Shown in pieces: positions 15,938 to 23,655 of a stretch of 49,819 nucleotides of DNA. A program made the position numbers and the translations under genes. Below the pieces are notes generated by a model that saw nothing but the letters and a program-made list of their open reading frames with translations, was not told the DNA's origin and ran no database searches. Location of the stretch: positions 1 to 49,819 of the forward strand of contig NZ_MABH01000134.1 in assembly GCF_001720585.1 (NCBI RefSeq). Direction: 5' to 3'. Each line of letters begins with the position of its first letter. Position 1 is the stretch's first letter. Source of the DNA: Cereibacter johrii. Lineage in GTDB: Bacteria; Pseudomonadota; Alphaproteobacteria; Rhodobacterales; Rhodobacteraceae.

Positions 15938-17337
15938 GCTTCTGCCTTTCGGTGATGGAAATTGCGCAGGCGCAGCAGAGCCAGTGCCAGCAGCGCCGCG
16001 GCCCCGGTCGTGGTGATCTGCAGCCACATCATCGTGGAGGCCGCCTCGAGCCCCGGCCGCGTCTCAAGCGCCTGCCCGTAGACGGCAAAGCTCAGCGCGA
16101 TGGAGGCGGCCATGGCGACCTGCTGCATGGTCTGGATGGCGCCAGCGCCCGCACCGGCGAGCGACTTCGGCAGGCCCGACATGCCAAGCTGCATGACCGA
16201 GGTCACCGTCATTCCCATGGCCGCCCCCGCCATCAGCATCCCCGCCCGCAGCGGCCAGAGGCGCCCCGGCGTCATCCCCGGCAGGATCGCGTGGATCAGC
16301 AGGAAGCTGCCGCAGAGCAGCGCGATCCCGAGCGCCACCCGCGCCAGCGGCTGCAGCGCAAGGCGCCCGGCCATCCAGGAGCCCGCCACCACGCCGGCGG
16401 GAAAGCCGGCTGTCACCAGCCCCGTCTGCAGCGGGCTGAGGCCCAGATCGCTCTGCAGGGCCAGCGACAGGACCATGAAGAAGCCGGGTGGCGCGGAGAC
16501 CGCCAGAAGAAGGAAGACGAGGCTCCAGCGGAAGCCCGGCTCGCGCAGGAGGGCGGGCGGGATCAGTGCCGCGGGTCCGCCCTGTGCCGTCAGCAAGACA
16601 AAGAGGGCGGCACAGGGCATGGCCGCGGCCAGCATGAGGAAGACGGAGGCCGGCCAGCCGAAGGCGGGACCGAGGGACAGGGGTGCGACGAGGCAGAGGA
16701 TGAGGGCCGCGAAGCTCGCGGTTTCGACCGGGCGGCTGCTGCCGCCCTTGGAGGGTTCTTCCGGAGACGGCTGCCATCGGGCCAAGAGTATCACGGTCAA
16801 GGCGAGCGCCGCCTCGGCCAGAAGGATCGCGCGCCAGCCCAGCCAGTCCGGCGCGGCCACCAGCAGCGCCCCCGCCAGCAGCGGTCCGCAGACCGAGGCG
16901 AAGGAGCCTGTCATCGCCAGCCGTGCGAATGCGCCCGATTGAGCGACAGGCGCGAAGAGCTGCGGGATCATCGTCAGCGCCTGAGGCGCCACCGCGGCCG
17001 CGCCCACCCCCTGCAGCATCCGCGCGCCCGCCAGAAGCAACGGCCCCGGCGCCAGAGCGGACAGAAGCGCGCCGATCAGGAATAGCGCGCCGCCGGCATG
17101 GAAGAGGCGCCGCCGCCCGAAGCGGTCGCCGGCTCGGCCCGCCGGCAGCAGCAGCATCGCGACCACCAGCGGATAGGCCCCTGCGATCAGCGTCAGCGGC
17201 CCGGTGCCGGGATCAAGATCCACGCCGATCCCCGGCATGGCGATCGCCATCATCGGCACGGCGACGATGGTCATGGCCATGCCGATGAGCAGCGGAACGA
17301 AGCCTCGCGCGGCGGCAGGTGCAGGGCGGATGTCCAT
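15934..17337 (-). CDS. MFS drug/metabolite efflux transporter, 14-TM DHA2-like
   Basis: 467 residues, about fourteen hydrophobic helices. The loop 2-3 motif reads GRAGDRFGRRRLF, and motif C-like GSFASVCGPLLAG lies near 145-157, both typical of DHA2 exporters. It acts in the inner membrane as a proton-driven exporter. The start is ATG at 17337-17335 (MDIRPAP); an in-frame ATG a few codons upstream (MQLHD) is possible. It is followed with overlap by the methyltransferase and is divergent from an Rrf2 regulator 90 bases away, which probably represses it. Confidence 0.85.
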   Translation of the reverse strand: MDIRPAPAAARGFVPLLIGMAMTIVAVPMMAIAMPGIGVDLDPGTGPLTLIAGAYPLVVAMLLLPAGRAGDRFGRRRLFHAGGALFLIGALLSALAPGPLLLAGARMLQGVGAAAVAPQALTMIPQLFAPVAQSGAFARLAMTGSFASVCGPLLAGALLVAAPDWLGWRAILLAEAALALTVILLARWQPSPEEPSKGGSSRPVETASFAALILCLVAPLSLGPAFGWPASVFLMLAAAMPCAALFVLLTAQGGPAALIPPALLREPGFRWSLVFLLLAVSAPPGFFMVLSLALQSDLGLSPLQTGLVTAGFPAGVVAGSWMAGRLALQPLARVALGIALLCGSFLLIHAILPGMTPGRLWPLRAGMLMAGAAMGMTVTSVMQLGMSGLPKSLAGAGAGAIQTMQQVAMAASIALSFAVYGQALETRPGLEAASTMMWLQITTTGAAALLALALLRLRNFHHRKAEA

Positions 17338-17398
17338 ATCGGGCGAATCATGTAACTGCATTTGTATCTTGATAGCACGAGTCGTCCGCCTCATGTGA

Positions 17399-17412
17399 TG
17401 TATGAAATTACA
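17399..17412. promoter_or_regulatory. Candidate operator, inverted repeat TGTA-N6-TACA
   Basis: TGTATGAAATTACA sits in the divergent gap between the MFS gene and the Rrf2 gene, 15 bases before the regulator ATG. It stands out against the GC-rich surroundings and is a likely binding site for the Rrf2 protein. Confidence 0.4.
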
Positions 17413-17427
17413 AGACTGGAGGTATGG

Positions 17428-17883
17428 ATGCGCCAGGACACCCGCCTTTCCCGCCTGCTGCATGTGCTGCTGCACATGGCGCAGACCGACGCGCCGATGA
17501 CCTCGCAGCACATCGCGGAGATGCTCGGCTCGAACGCGGTGGTGGTACGGCGCATCATGGCGGGGCTGCGCGAGGGCGGCTATGTCGAGGCCGAGCGCGG
17601 CCATGGCGGCGGCTGGCGGATCATCCGGCGCACGGAGGAGATCACGGTGCTGGACGTCTACCGCTCCTTGGGCTCGCCCGACCTCTTCGCCTTCGGCTTC
17701 TCGAACCCGCAGCCTTCCTGCCTCGTCGAGCAGTCCGTGAACGCCACGATCGCGGAGAGCACGGAGACGGCTACTGCAGCGATCCTGGAGAAGTTCGCCA
17801 CCCTGCGCCTCTCGCAGATCGAGGCGGAGGTGCAGGAAAGGATGTCGAAGAGAACGCGTGGAAGGGCGGCAGATCTTGGGTGA
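17428..17883 (+). CDS. Rrf2-family transcriptional regulator
   Basis: 151-residue winged-helix DNA-binding protein. The N-terminal part (MRQDTRLSRLLHVLLHMA, TSQHIAEMLGSNAVVVRRIMAGLREGGYVEAERGHGGGWRI) is the classic Rrf2 HTH and wing. Only one cysteine (PQPSCLVEQ) lies in the region where NsrR/IscR carry three, so an iron-sulfur cluster is unlikely. ATG at 17428 is chosen for its GGAGGT just upstream. The longer frame from 17362 lacks such a site. It is divergent from the MFS-methyltransferase operon and is probably its repressor, possibly sensing a thiol-reactive or small-molecule signal. Confidence 0.82.
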   Translation: MRQDTRLSRLLHVLLHMAQTDAPMTSQHIAEMLGSNAVVVRRIMAGLREGGYVEAERGHGGGWRIIRRTEEITVLDVYRSLGSPDLFAFGFSNPQPSCLVEQSVNATIAESTETATAAILEKFATLRLSQIEAEVQERMSKRTRGRAADLG

Positions 17884-18490
17884 GGCGGCCCGATGGGGCG
17901 CCGCGGACGCTGGACGGTTTCAGCGGATAGGGGAGCCTTGCGGCCATCGTGCATTCCCCCGCGCCTGCGGCGGAATACATGGTCAGCGGACAGGCGAATC
18001 GTGCTCCGATGATCGATCTGGACATCATTGCGCCTGAGGATCTGTCGCGTTCAAAGAACTGGCTTGGCCAGGCCTCGCGAGGATGAGGCACCGCTGTCGG
18101 GGCAGCCGGGCTCCCGGCACTTCACAGACGTGGGATAAGCTGGTCGCCTTGATCAAACAGACCGCCCCGCGCGACGACATGGCGGCTTCCACGGCCCGCG
18201 AGAGGCCTGAAGCATCGACATTTCCCTTGGCGTGCCCAGGCGGAGGCGTCGCGACGCGACGGGTCCGGGCGCGGATTCAGAGCCAGGGAGGCGTGCGGCA
18301 AGCGGGCAACACGCAGCGCCGCTGGAAGACACGGCCTTGGAAATCCTTCCTTAGCATCGGCAAGCGAGTATGCTGGACTGACGAGGAAGGCTTCGTCTTC
18401 TTCCTGTCGACGCGGCCTGACGCATAAGCAATGGCCGGCATCCCGCCAGAGTAGGAGTGCGGAGGCCGGAGGTTCGACTGGAGGTCAGAG
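17884..18490. other. Gene-free stretch
   Basis: No frame here has a convincing start or family motif. A 25-codon frame at 18009 (MIDLDIIAPED) is too short to support. The region presumably holds the promoter of the outer-membrane protein gene. Confidence 0.45.
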
Positions 18491-19087
18491 ATGAAACGCA
18501 TTGCAGTACTTGCGCTCGGTGGCCTGCTTGCAGCTCCCGCCTTTGCCGGAGGCCCCCTCACCGTGACCGCTGAACCGGCCATCGAGCCGGCGCCCGTCCC
18601 GGTCATGGTCGCTCCTGTGACCGACTGGAGCGGATTCTACGTCGGTGGCCAGCTTGGCTACGGCGACATCAACACGGACATCGACGGCTACGACGGCAAC
18701 GGCGCGATCGGCGGCGTGCATGCCGGTTATCGCTATGATTTCGGTCGCGCTGTCGTCGGTGCAGAACTGGCCTACGACATCAGCAATATCGAGATCGGCG
18801 ATGCGGATGACGAGCTGGATAACCTGGCGACGCTGAAGCTGATGGCAGGCGGCAAGGTCGGGCGCGGTCTGCTCTATGCGACCGTCGGCGGAACCTGGGC
18901 CGACGTGTCTTCGGATGCAGGCGATCCGGACGACGGCTATCTCTACGGCATCGGATATGACCACATGCTGAACGACCGCTGGTCGATCGGCGCCGAACTG
19001 CTGCGCCACACCTGGGACTCTTTCGACGACGCGGGCACCGATGCGGACGCGACGACACTGCAGGCGAAGGTCGGCTTCCGGTTCTGA
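18491..19087 (+). CDS. Outer-membrane beta-barrel protein (Opa/OmpA-like barrel)
   Basis: 198 residues. Signal peptide MKRIAVLALGGLLAAPAFA with cleavage before GG. A short proline-rich linker leads into an eight-stranded barrel pattern (WSGFYVGGQLGYG, GGVHAGYRYDFG, WSIGAELLRHTW). The protein ends GFRF, the terminal phenylalanine recognised by the BAM machinery. Surface loops are rich in Asp/Gly. ATG at 18491 follows GGAGGT. It is a typical Rhodobacter small outer-membrane protein; transported substrate or binding role is unknown. A good terminator follows. Confidence 0.85.
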   Translation: MKRIAVLALGGLLAAPAFAGGPLTVTAEPAIEPAPVPVMVAPVTDWSGFYVGGQLGYGDINTDIDGYDGNGAIGGVHAGYRYDFGRAVVGAELAYDISNIEIGDADDELDNLATLKLMAGGKVGRGLLYATVGGTWADVSSDAGDPDDGYLYGIGYDHMLNDRWSIGAELLRHTWDSFDDAGTDADATTLQAKVGFRF

Positions 19088-19108
19088 TCGCTGCCGTGGT
19101 GAAAACAC

Positions 19109-19145
19109 GAACGGGCGTGGAGTAATCCAAGCCCGTTCTTCATTT
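19109..19145 (+). terminator. Intrinsic terminator after the outer-membrane protein gene
   Basis: Arms 19109-19116 (GAACGGGC) and 19131-19138 (GCCCGTTC) pair perfectly over 8 bp, followed by TTCATTT. It starts 22 bases after the stop codon. Confidence 0.7.
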
Positions 19146-19245
19146 GCGGTCCTCTCCTGCCGAGGGAGCGATCTTGTCGCGTTAGACAACCACCGCAGCG
19201 TCAAACGCTTCCATAGCTCGGCGCTCCGCTACCGCAGCGGAGCCC

Positions 19246-19719
19246 TCAGGGTATTCCTATTGAATCGTCGATCCGCGCAACGAGTGGGCCCGTTTGGTGT
19301 CCCTTTGCCGGATCAATCTGACAGGCGCTCGAAGGAGATTGGGAAGGCCCCATAAGCGAGTGAGCAATGGTGCTGCGCTCGCGTGCCACCTCCAGAACCT
19401 GGGCAGCACCCTCGCCGGTCACCAAGGCGGCAACATGCGCCCGCACCACGCGCGGCGGTTCCCCGGCCAGGTCGACCCACGCTTGCACCCGGTGAACCCG
19501 AACCTTCGCACTCAAGGCTTGCGCCGCATAGTGCAGGTCGTTCCAGAAGCAGGCCCCCAAAGACGCCGCCAAAAGTTCGGCGCCATTGAAGCCCAAGCCG
19601 CTTCCCCCGGCCGAGCCGGACGGTCGGTCGGCGATAACCACCTGCCCGCTCGACGAGCGTCCCAACCCAGCCTGCGTTTCGGAAATGGCAGAATAGCTGA
19701 AGGAGATCTTGCGGCTCAT
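19246..19719 (-). CDS. OsmC/Ohr-family protein lacking the second cysteine
   Basis: 157 residues. The family core is visible: GFNGAELLAASLGACFWNDLH carries the first reactive cysteine, and ARERSTIAHSLMG is the helix that usually holds the second cysteine; here that position reads serine. Canonical OsmC/Ohr peroxidases need both thiols, so peroxide reduction by the usual disulfide mechanism is doubtful. ATG at 19719-19717 (MSRKISFSYSA) matches the family start. The last ~25 residues after SLMG are not conserved-looking. It is the last gene inside the element before the right attachment repeat. Confidence 0.72.
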   Translation of the reverse strand: MSRKISFSYSAISETQAGLGRSSSGQVVIADRPSGSAGGSGLGFNGAELLAASLGACFWNDLHYAAQALSAKVRVHRVQAWVDLAGEPPRVVRAHVAALVTGEGAAQVLEVARERSTIAHSLMGPSQSPSSACQIDPAKGHQTGPLVARIDDSIGIP

Positions 19720-19846
19720 TGCGCACCTCGATCCTACCCCGAAGATCGCCACAGGCGTGGCCGTCGCCCTGCATATGGTTAGCTTCCCGCCGTTCGCCGC
19801 CGCCGTCAAGCGTCCTCAAACCCACGTATGGCTGCCCGTTGCCGAC

Positions 19847-19871
19847 GGCGCCCCCTCGCCACCATCGGTTT
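19847..19871 (+). repeat. Right attachment-site repeat of the 13.3-kb element (25 bp, direct)
   Basis: Exact copy of 6521-6545. Sequence on either side differs from the left copy, so the match is a true core and not part of a longer duplication. It also contains the tRNA-like CCCTCGCCACCA end. Confidence 0.75.
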
Positions 19872-20014
19872 TCTAAGTCTTGGGCTTCCAGACGCTTGGT
19901 AGCGAGAAGAAGGGAGGCTTGGCGGCTGCGACTTCTGGCAAGCCGCACTTTACGGCGGCGCCAATGGCAGTTGTGCCTCGAACGACCGACAGCAATACGG
20001 CCGGCCACAGACTT

Positions 20015-20575
20015 TCAACGCCTCGGGACGAGGGGCTGCGCCGGGCGGGACGACAGCGTACCTGAGCTCTCCGGAAGTCCCGCCAAGAACATCCTGACCT
20101 CCCTCCCGCTCCGCAGCCGGAGGATGCGCTTGTCGCCGGGCGCACCCGCCACCAGCCGTTCGATCTGCGCCCGGCTGGCGATCCGCGTGTTCCAGATCCA
20201 GCGGTAGAAAGACCAGTCGAACTGCTCGGGGCAGCCGTCCGGCAGATCGGGGCGCGTGCGCCCACGATACTTGAGCGAGCGCAGGAACACGCGCCAGAGC
20301 CGGACATGGATCGGTACATCCAGCCAGATCAGCGTGTCGCAGCGCGCGAGCCTCTCCGGCCATGTCGCGGAGTGTCCGCCCTCGAAGATCCACTCGTCGC
20401 GCGCATGCACCTCCTGGCACAGGCGGGTCTTCTCCTCGCGCGACCGCTCGACCCATCCGGCCGCCCAGTGGATATGGTCGATGTGAACCACCGGCAGCCC
20501 AGTGCGCCTGCCGATCTCCCGGGCCAAGGTGGATTTGCCCGAGCCGGGCTGTCCGACGATCATGACTCGTTTCAT
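20015..20575 (-). CDS. P-loop kinase, adenylate-kinase-like (FlaR/topology-modulation type)
   Basis: 186 residues with Walker A VGQPGSGKST (about 7-16). The family motifs LPVVHIDHIHW and DEWIFEGGHSATWPERL follow, then a lid with RGRTRPDLPDGCPEQFDWSFYRWIW, and LRLRSGREV near the end. Such proteins resemble adenylate kinases and are often annotated as topology-modulation or FlaR proteins; the real substrate is not known. ATG at 20575-20573 is the first position that gives a standard P-loop start. A deleted copy lies at 5880-6086. The C-terminal tail after GREVRMFLAGLPES looks non-homologous. Confidence 0.75.
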   Translation of the reverse strand: MKRVMIVGQPGSGKSTLAREIGRRTGLPVVHIDHIHWAAGWVERSREEKTRLCQEVHARDEWIFEGGHSATWPERLARCDTLIWLDVPIHVRLWRVFLRSLKYRGRTRPDLPDGCPEQFDWSFYRWIWNTRIASRAQIERLVAGAPGDKRILRLRSGREVRMFLAGLPESSGTLSSRPAQPLVPRR

Positions 20576-21387
20576 GAGGGCCTCCTGCCAGTTCGCGAAA
20601 GCCCACCGGCGTAGCATCGGAAGCTCCGTGCCTCAACCGCCTGTGCGTTGGCGGCGGCGGTGACCGGAGGAAGTCCCCTGCCCTGCCCAATCAGCATGGT
20701 CACTGCGGGGCTGCCTCGGCGAACTCAGGCAGACCGGGGCATCAGGCGTCCCTGCCCGGCCGGCGCAACGGTTCCCGCTCCATGCGAGATCAGTCGCCAC
20801 GCCAGGCGTAAGGCCGCGTGCACCCGCAGAGAGGCGAGAGAGGCCGACGGAGCTCGAGCGGCCGGATTAGGGTCGGGATCGGTGATGGTCTACGCCTGCC
20901 GGGACCGCGCATGGCGTCGCTCCGAGCCTTGCAGCTTTAGAACCAGACTTGCCAGAATTTCCGGCGAGTCCGAAAGGGAGGGCGCCCGCCCTGCAGCGCA
21001 AGGAACTCGCGCCAGCCCAGCCCTGAGCGCCACTTCCGGGTGGCGAGCGAGAGGGGCACATGGCGCACCGGCAGGCTGTTGATATTGTCCACGACTGTCG
21101 GCCCGGGAAAGCCAAAGACGAGGCCTCGGCGCTGACGAGGCGATGGACTGGGTGGCCGGCGGTTGCTCATGGTCGTGTCCTTCCTGCCAGTTGATGATCA
21201 TGAAGGCCCGACTTCCAGGGGCATCCAGATCGCCGCATCAGGGAGTCAGAGGGAACGCCCGGAAAGAGGATATCCGAGGTCAGGACCATCATGTAGCACG
21301 GCGGGACGGGATTGCGAGGTGCATCTTCCGATGGCAGGACGCCCCCTGAGGGGCCGGACGGCGAGGCCTCCGGGCACCTCGGACGGG
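20576..21387. other. Mostly non-coding stretch
   Basis: Only one small minus-strand frame (20937-21170) has a convincing ribosome-binding site; it is listed separately. I see no other gene, tRNA or repeat here. Confidence 0.4.
20937..21170 (-). CDS. Possible small basic protein, unknown
   Basis: A 77-codon frame (MSNRRPPSPSPRQRRG ... RRKFWQVWF). AGGAAGGA lies about eight bases before the ATG at 21170-21168, which is the main support. The composition is Arg/Pro-rich with a hydrophobic middle (GLVFGFPGPTVVDNIN). No family is recognised. It could be real or spurious. Confidence 0.35.
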   Translation of the reverse strand: MSNRRPPSPSPRQRRGLVFGFPGPTVVDNINSLPVRHVPLSLATRKWRSGLGWREFLALQGGRPPFRTRRKFWQVWF

Positions 21388-21762
21388 TCAACGCTCGTAG
21401 AGGCGGCGCAGCTCCGCCTCGGTGACTCCGTCAGACTCCATGACCATCCGGATCATGGGATCGTCCAGCATCGCCTGCAGGAAGAACTGATCGAGCGACT
21501 GGCCTGACGCTTCGTCGCGCGCGATCGCCGAGTCGATGTCGGCCAGCCGCACGGTCAGGGACCGGGCGAGGTTGGGCATCTCTGGCGTGGGATGGAGGTG
21601 GATCACCACCGACGCCCGCCAGGCCGCCGGATCCGGCATGCCCGCAGGAGGCCGAATCTCGGTATCGAGCTGGTATCGGCCGGCCGGAAGTTCCGCGTCA
21701 AAGCCGGGCAGACGGAACGGTCGCAGGAACACCGCGGTGGATCGGACGATGCGGTCGGCCAT
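21388..21762 (-). CDS. Conserved hypothetical protein (alphaproteobacterial, 124 residues)
   Basis: ATG at 21762-21760 is preceded by AGGAGG, a strong site. The N-terminus (STAVFLRPFRLPGFDAELPAGRYQLDTE) is a recurring alphaproteobacterial pattern in which a short beta-rich domain is followed by a helical tail (VRLADIDSAIARDEASG; TEAELRRLYER). No signal peptide or membrane segment. Function unknown; I recognise the sequence style but not a named domain. Confidence 0.65.
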   Translation of the reverse strand: MADRIVRSTAVFLRPFRLPGFDAELPAGRYQLDTEIRPPAGMPDPAAWRASVVIHLHPTPEMPNLARSLTVRLADIDSAIARDEASGQSLDQFFLQAMLDDPMIRMVMESDGVTEAELRRLYER

Positions 21763-21847
21763 GGTGGTCCTCCTGTCCTGGGTTCGTTTGCGGGTCCGAG
21801 CCATACCCGACGATGGTCCGGAGCCGTCGCCCGTGCGCGACCGGGCC

Positions 21848-22129
21848 TCACTCATCCGGCACGACAGTCGCATGGGCCGTCGCGCCCCCAACGCGTTCCC
21901 GCCGCAGGGCGTCATCGACGGTGCGCAGACCAGTACGACGACGCTTGCGCCCGGTCCAGTGCTCGACCGTAATGTAGAACTGGATCCGCTGCCAGCAAAC
22001 ATCCCTTGGCGGCGGGGCGCCATTGAGCTCGGCGCAGATCTCGCATGTCCCCGACGCGAAGAGGTTGCCGCCGAGGCGGAACGTACTCCGGAAGAAAAGC
22101 CCCAGGGGATGGCGCGCGCTTCCCCAGCA
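21848..22129 (-). CDS. Hypothetical protein, possibly 5' truncated
   Basis: The frame from about 22129 to the stop at 21850-21848 has strongly GC-biased third positions over LGLFFRSTFRLGGNLFASG, CEICAELNGAPPPRDVCW and QFYITVEHWTGRKRRR, so it looks protein-coding. A clear start codon with a ribosome-binding site is not visible, and codons further upstream degrade. It may be a fragment. The CEIC motif and a third cysteine nearby could bind a metal, which is speculation. Confidence 0.4.
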   Translation of the reverse strand, partial: CWGSARHPLGLFFRSTFRLGGNLFASGTCEICAELNGAPPPRDVCWQRIQFYITVEHWTGRKRRRTGLRTVDDALRRERVGGATAHATVVPDE

Positions 22130-22509
22130 TCTCTCCTCATGACTTGCCGCTCGGCGCTGCCTGACGGGATGTCGAAGGCATCGCGAGATCATGATGCGGG
22201 GAGTGGTGCGCCGCCTGGCAGGTCGCCCTGCCGGTCGGCTCTCGATCAACCCTTGTTCGGGGGGCGCCTCGTTCCCATATGAAGATATTACCGAGGCATC
22301 AGAGCCGTTGCCTGCCGTCCGGGCCATGATCCGTCGGCCGGCGCTGTCCGGGCGACATTCGGCCCTTCCCGTCGTCCGGTTCCGGCACCGCAAAGAAGCC
22401 TCGAACCGGGTGCCGCGCAAATCGCGACGCAGCGCACGTTCGCCCGACGTCCCGAGCGGCCGGAATACGCGCGAGATGACCGATCTCGCCAGCAGAACAA
22501 GGAACAGGA
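22130..22509. other. Gene-free stretch
   Basis: I see nothing that I can support as a gene or repeat here. It holds the promoter of the small gene at 22510 and possible lost 5' sequence of the hypothetical gene to its left. Confidence 0.4.
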
Positions 22510-22719
22510 ATGCGATCTCCCAAGTCTGACCCACCGCGGTCCAGCCACGGCCAGGCCGCTCAGCGCGCCGATGCCGCAGCGAAGGCGATCATCGCCGCCG
22601 AAACCGACGCGCGGAGGGCGCAGGTCGCGCGCCTGAAGGCGGCACGGCTCGAACGCGATGCAGCGCTTGCGGCCCTGCCTCCGGCGCCAAAGCCGGTCCG
22701 CAAATCCGGCCGGAAATGA
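22510..22719 (+). CDS. Small basic Ala/Arg/Lys-rich helical protein
   Basis: 69 residues. ATG at 22510 is preceded by AAGGAACAGGA. The centre (ADAAAKAIIAAETDARRAQVARLKAARLERDAA) would be one long charged helix and the end is PKPVRKSGRK. Very short proteins of this style are common in Rhodobacteraceae; no function is known to me. DNA or membrane association is conceivable from the charge. Confidence 0.55.
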   Translation: MRSPKSDPPRSSHGQAAQRADAAAKAIIAAETDARRAQVARLKAARLERDAALAALPPAPKPVRKSGRK

Positions 22720-23042
22720 CCGCAGGTCTGCGCGAAGGCTCCCGGTTTGGCCTCGGAAAATGAGGACCGGTCCCTCCTCTCGCAGGAGCCGGTCCACCGT
22801 CAGGATAACAGGCGCCCGCCTCCTAACCTGCCGGTCCTGCTAGAGGCGGCCTTGCCCCGACATAGGCCACCGCACGCCAGATGTTGCCAGGCCGGGGTGC
22901 CTCCTGGGCACCCCCCAGCCCTACGAAGAATCGGCCTTGGCGCCTGTGCCAGCGTTTTACAATCGAACCGCAACCTGTTGATTTTCCAGGGTCGGGCTCA
23001 GCTGCGCTTTCCAGGGTGCAGCCTGCGTTTGCAGGCACTTGG
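22720..23042. other. Gene-free stretch before the tRNA fragment
   Basis: No gene supported. The sequence directly upstream of the tRNA fragment does not contain a D-arm or acceptor 5' strand, so the tRNA-like sequence that follows is not a whole gene. Confidence 0.45.
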
Positions 23043-23092
23043 CCCTGCCTCATAATCGTGGGGTCGGGGGTTCAAGTCCCCCCTCGCCATCA
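23043..23092 (+). repeat. tRNA 3'-half fragment (attachment-site remnant)
   Basis: CTCATAATC (23049-23057) reads as an anticodon loop with CAT. A perfect T-arm follows: GGGGG (23066-23070), TTCAAGT, CCCCC (23078-23082). Then comes CTCGCCATCA, an acceptor 3' strand and CCA-like end. The 5' half of a tRNA is missing. This is what integration into the 3' part of a tRNA gene leaves behind. The last three bases are also the stop codon of the recombinase remnant. Confidence 0.6.
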
Positions 23093-23655
23093 GCGGCTTC
23101 CCACAATCTGTTGGTCGATGCCGAGCAGCCGCTCCATATTGCCGCGGACCTCGACCAGGACGTCGCCGGTCTCATCCTTGGGATGGAGGGTGATCTCGGT
23201 GATGATCCGGCGCAGGGCCTCGACCGAGGTCGCGTCGAACGTGCCGTCGCCCCGCTGCAGCGCGGCCGAAAGATCGGCAATGGCGCGGGTATAGGCGGCC
23301 GTCGCCTGCGGGTGCAGCTCCACCACACTGTCCTCGCTCGAGGCGATCTCGAGCTCGCTCCGCGCGATTTCTGCGGCCTGCTTGGCCTGCAGCACCTGGG
23401 CGTCGGATTCCTCGCCTTCGATGAGCCCGCGCGCCATCATGTCGACCAGCCGCATGTAGCGGGCCCGGCTGTCCGCCGCGGCCCGTTCCAGCCGTGCCCG
23501 GTCGCGGCGCGCCGTCCGTCAGGCGGCGGCGCTCCTCGGCATAGACCCGGACGAACTCCTTCAGATAGTCCGGGCGGTCGAGCTGCGCCCGAAGGCGATG
23601 GAAGATCGCCTCCTCGATCTTCTCGAGCCGATAGCGCGCCTTGGCCCGCAGCTAC
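23090..23655 (-). pseudogene. C-terminal remnant of a serine site-specific recombinase, frameshifted
   Basis: Only the C-terminal helical region of a large serine recombinase remains. Reading from the right, YRLEKIEEAIFHRLRAQL and DYLKEFVRVYAEERRRLTDG run in one frame. A one-base shift near 23520 then puts RARLERAAADSRARYMRLVDMMARG in the next frame, continuing to VGSR and TGA at 23092-23090. The catalytic N-terminal domain is absent and sequence right of 23655 shows no match. The gene ends exactly in the tRNA fragment, as expected for an integrase adjoining its own attachment site. Non-functional. Confidence 0.7.

Noticed and set aside
18083-18427. 114-codon frame before the outer-membrane protein gene
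   Set aside because: Composition and lack of start signal look random; no family resemblance.
23041-23092. Complete tRNA gene
   Set aside because: Only the anticodon loop, T-arm and acceptor 3' strand are present; no D-arm or acceptor 5' strand lies upstream.
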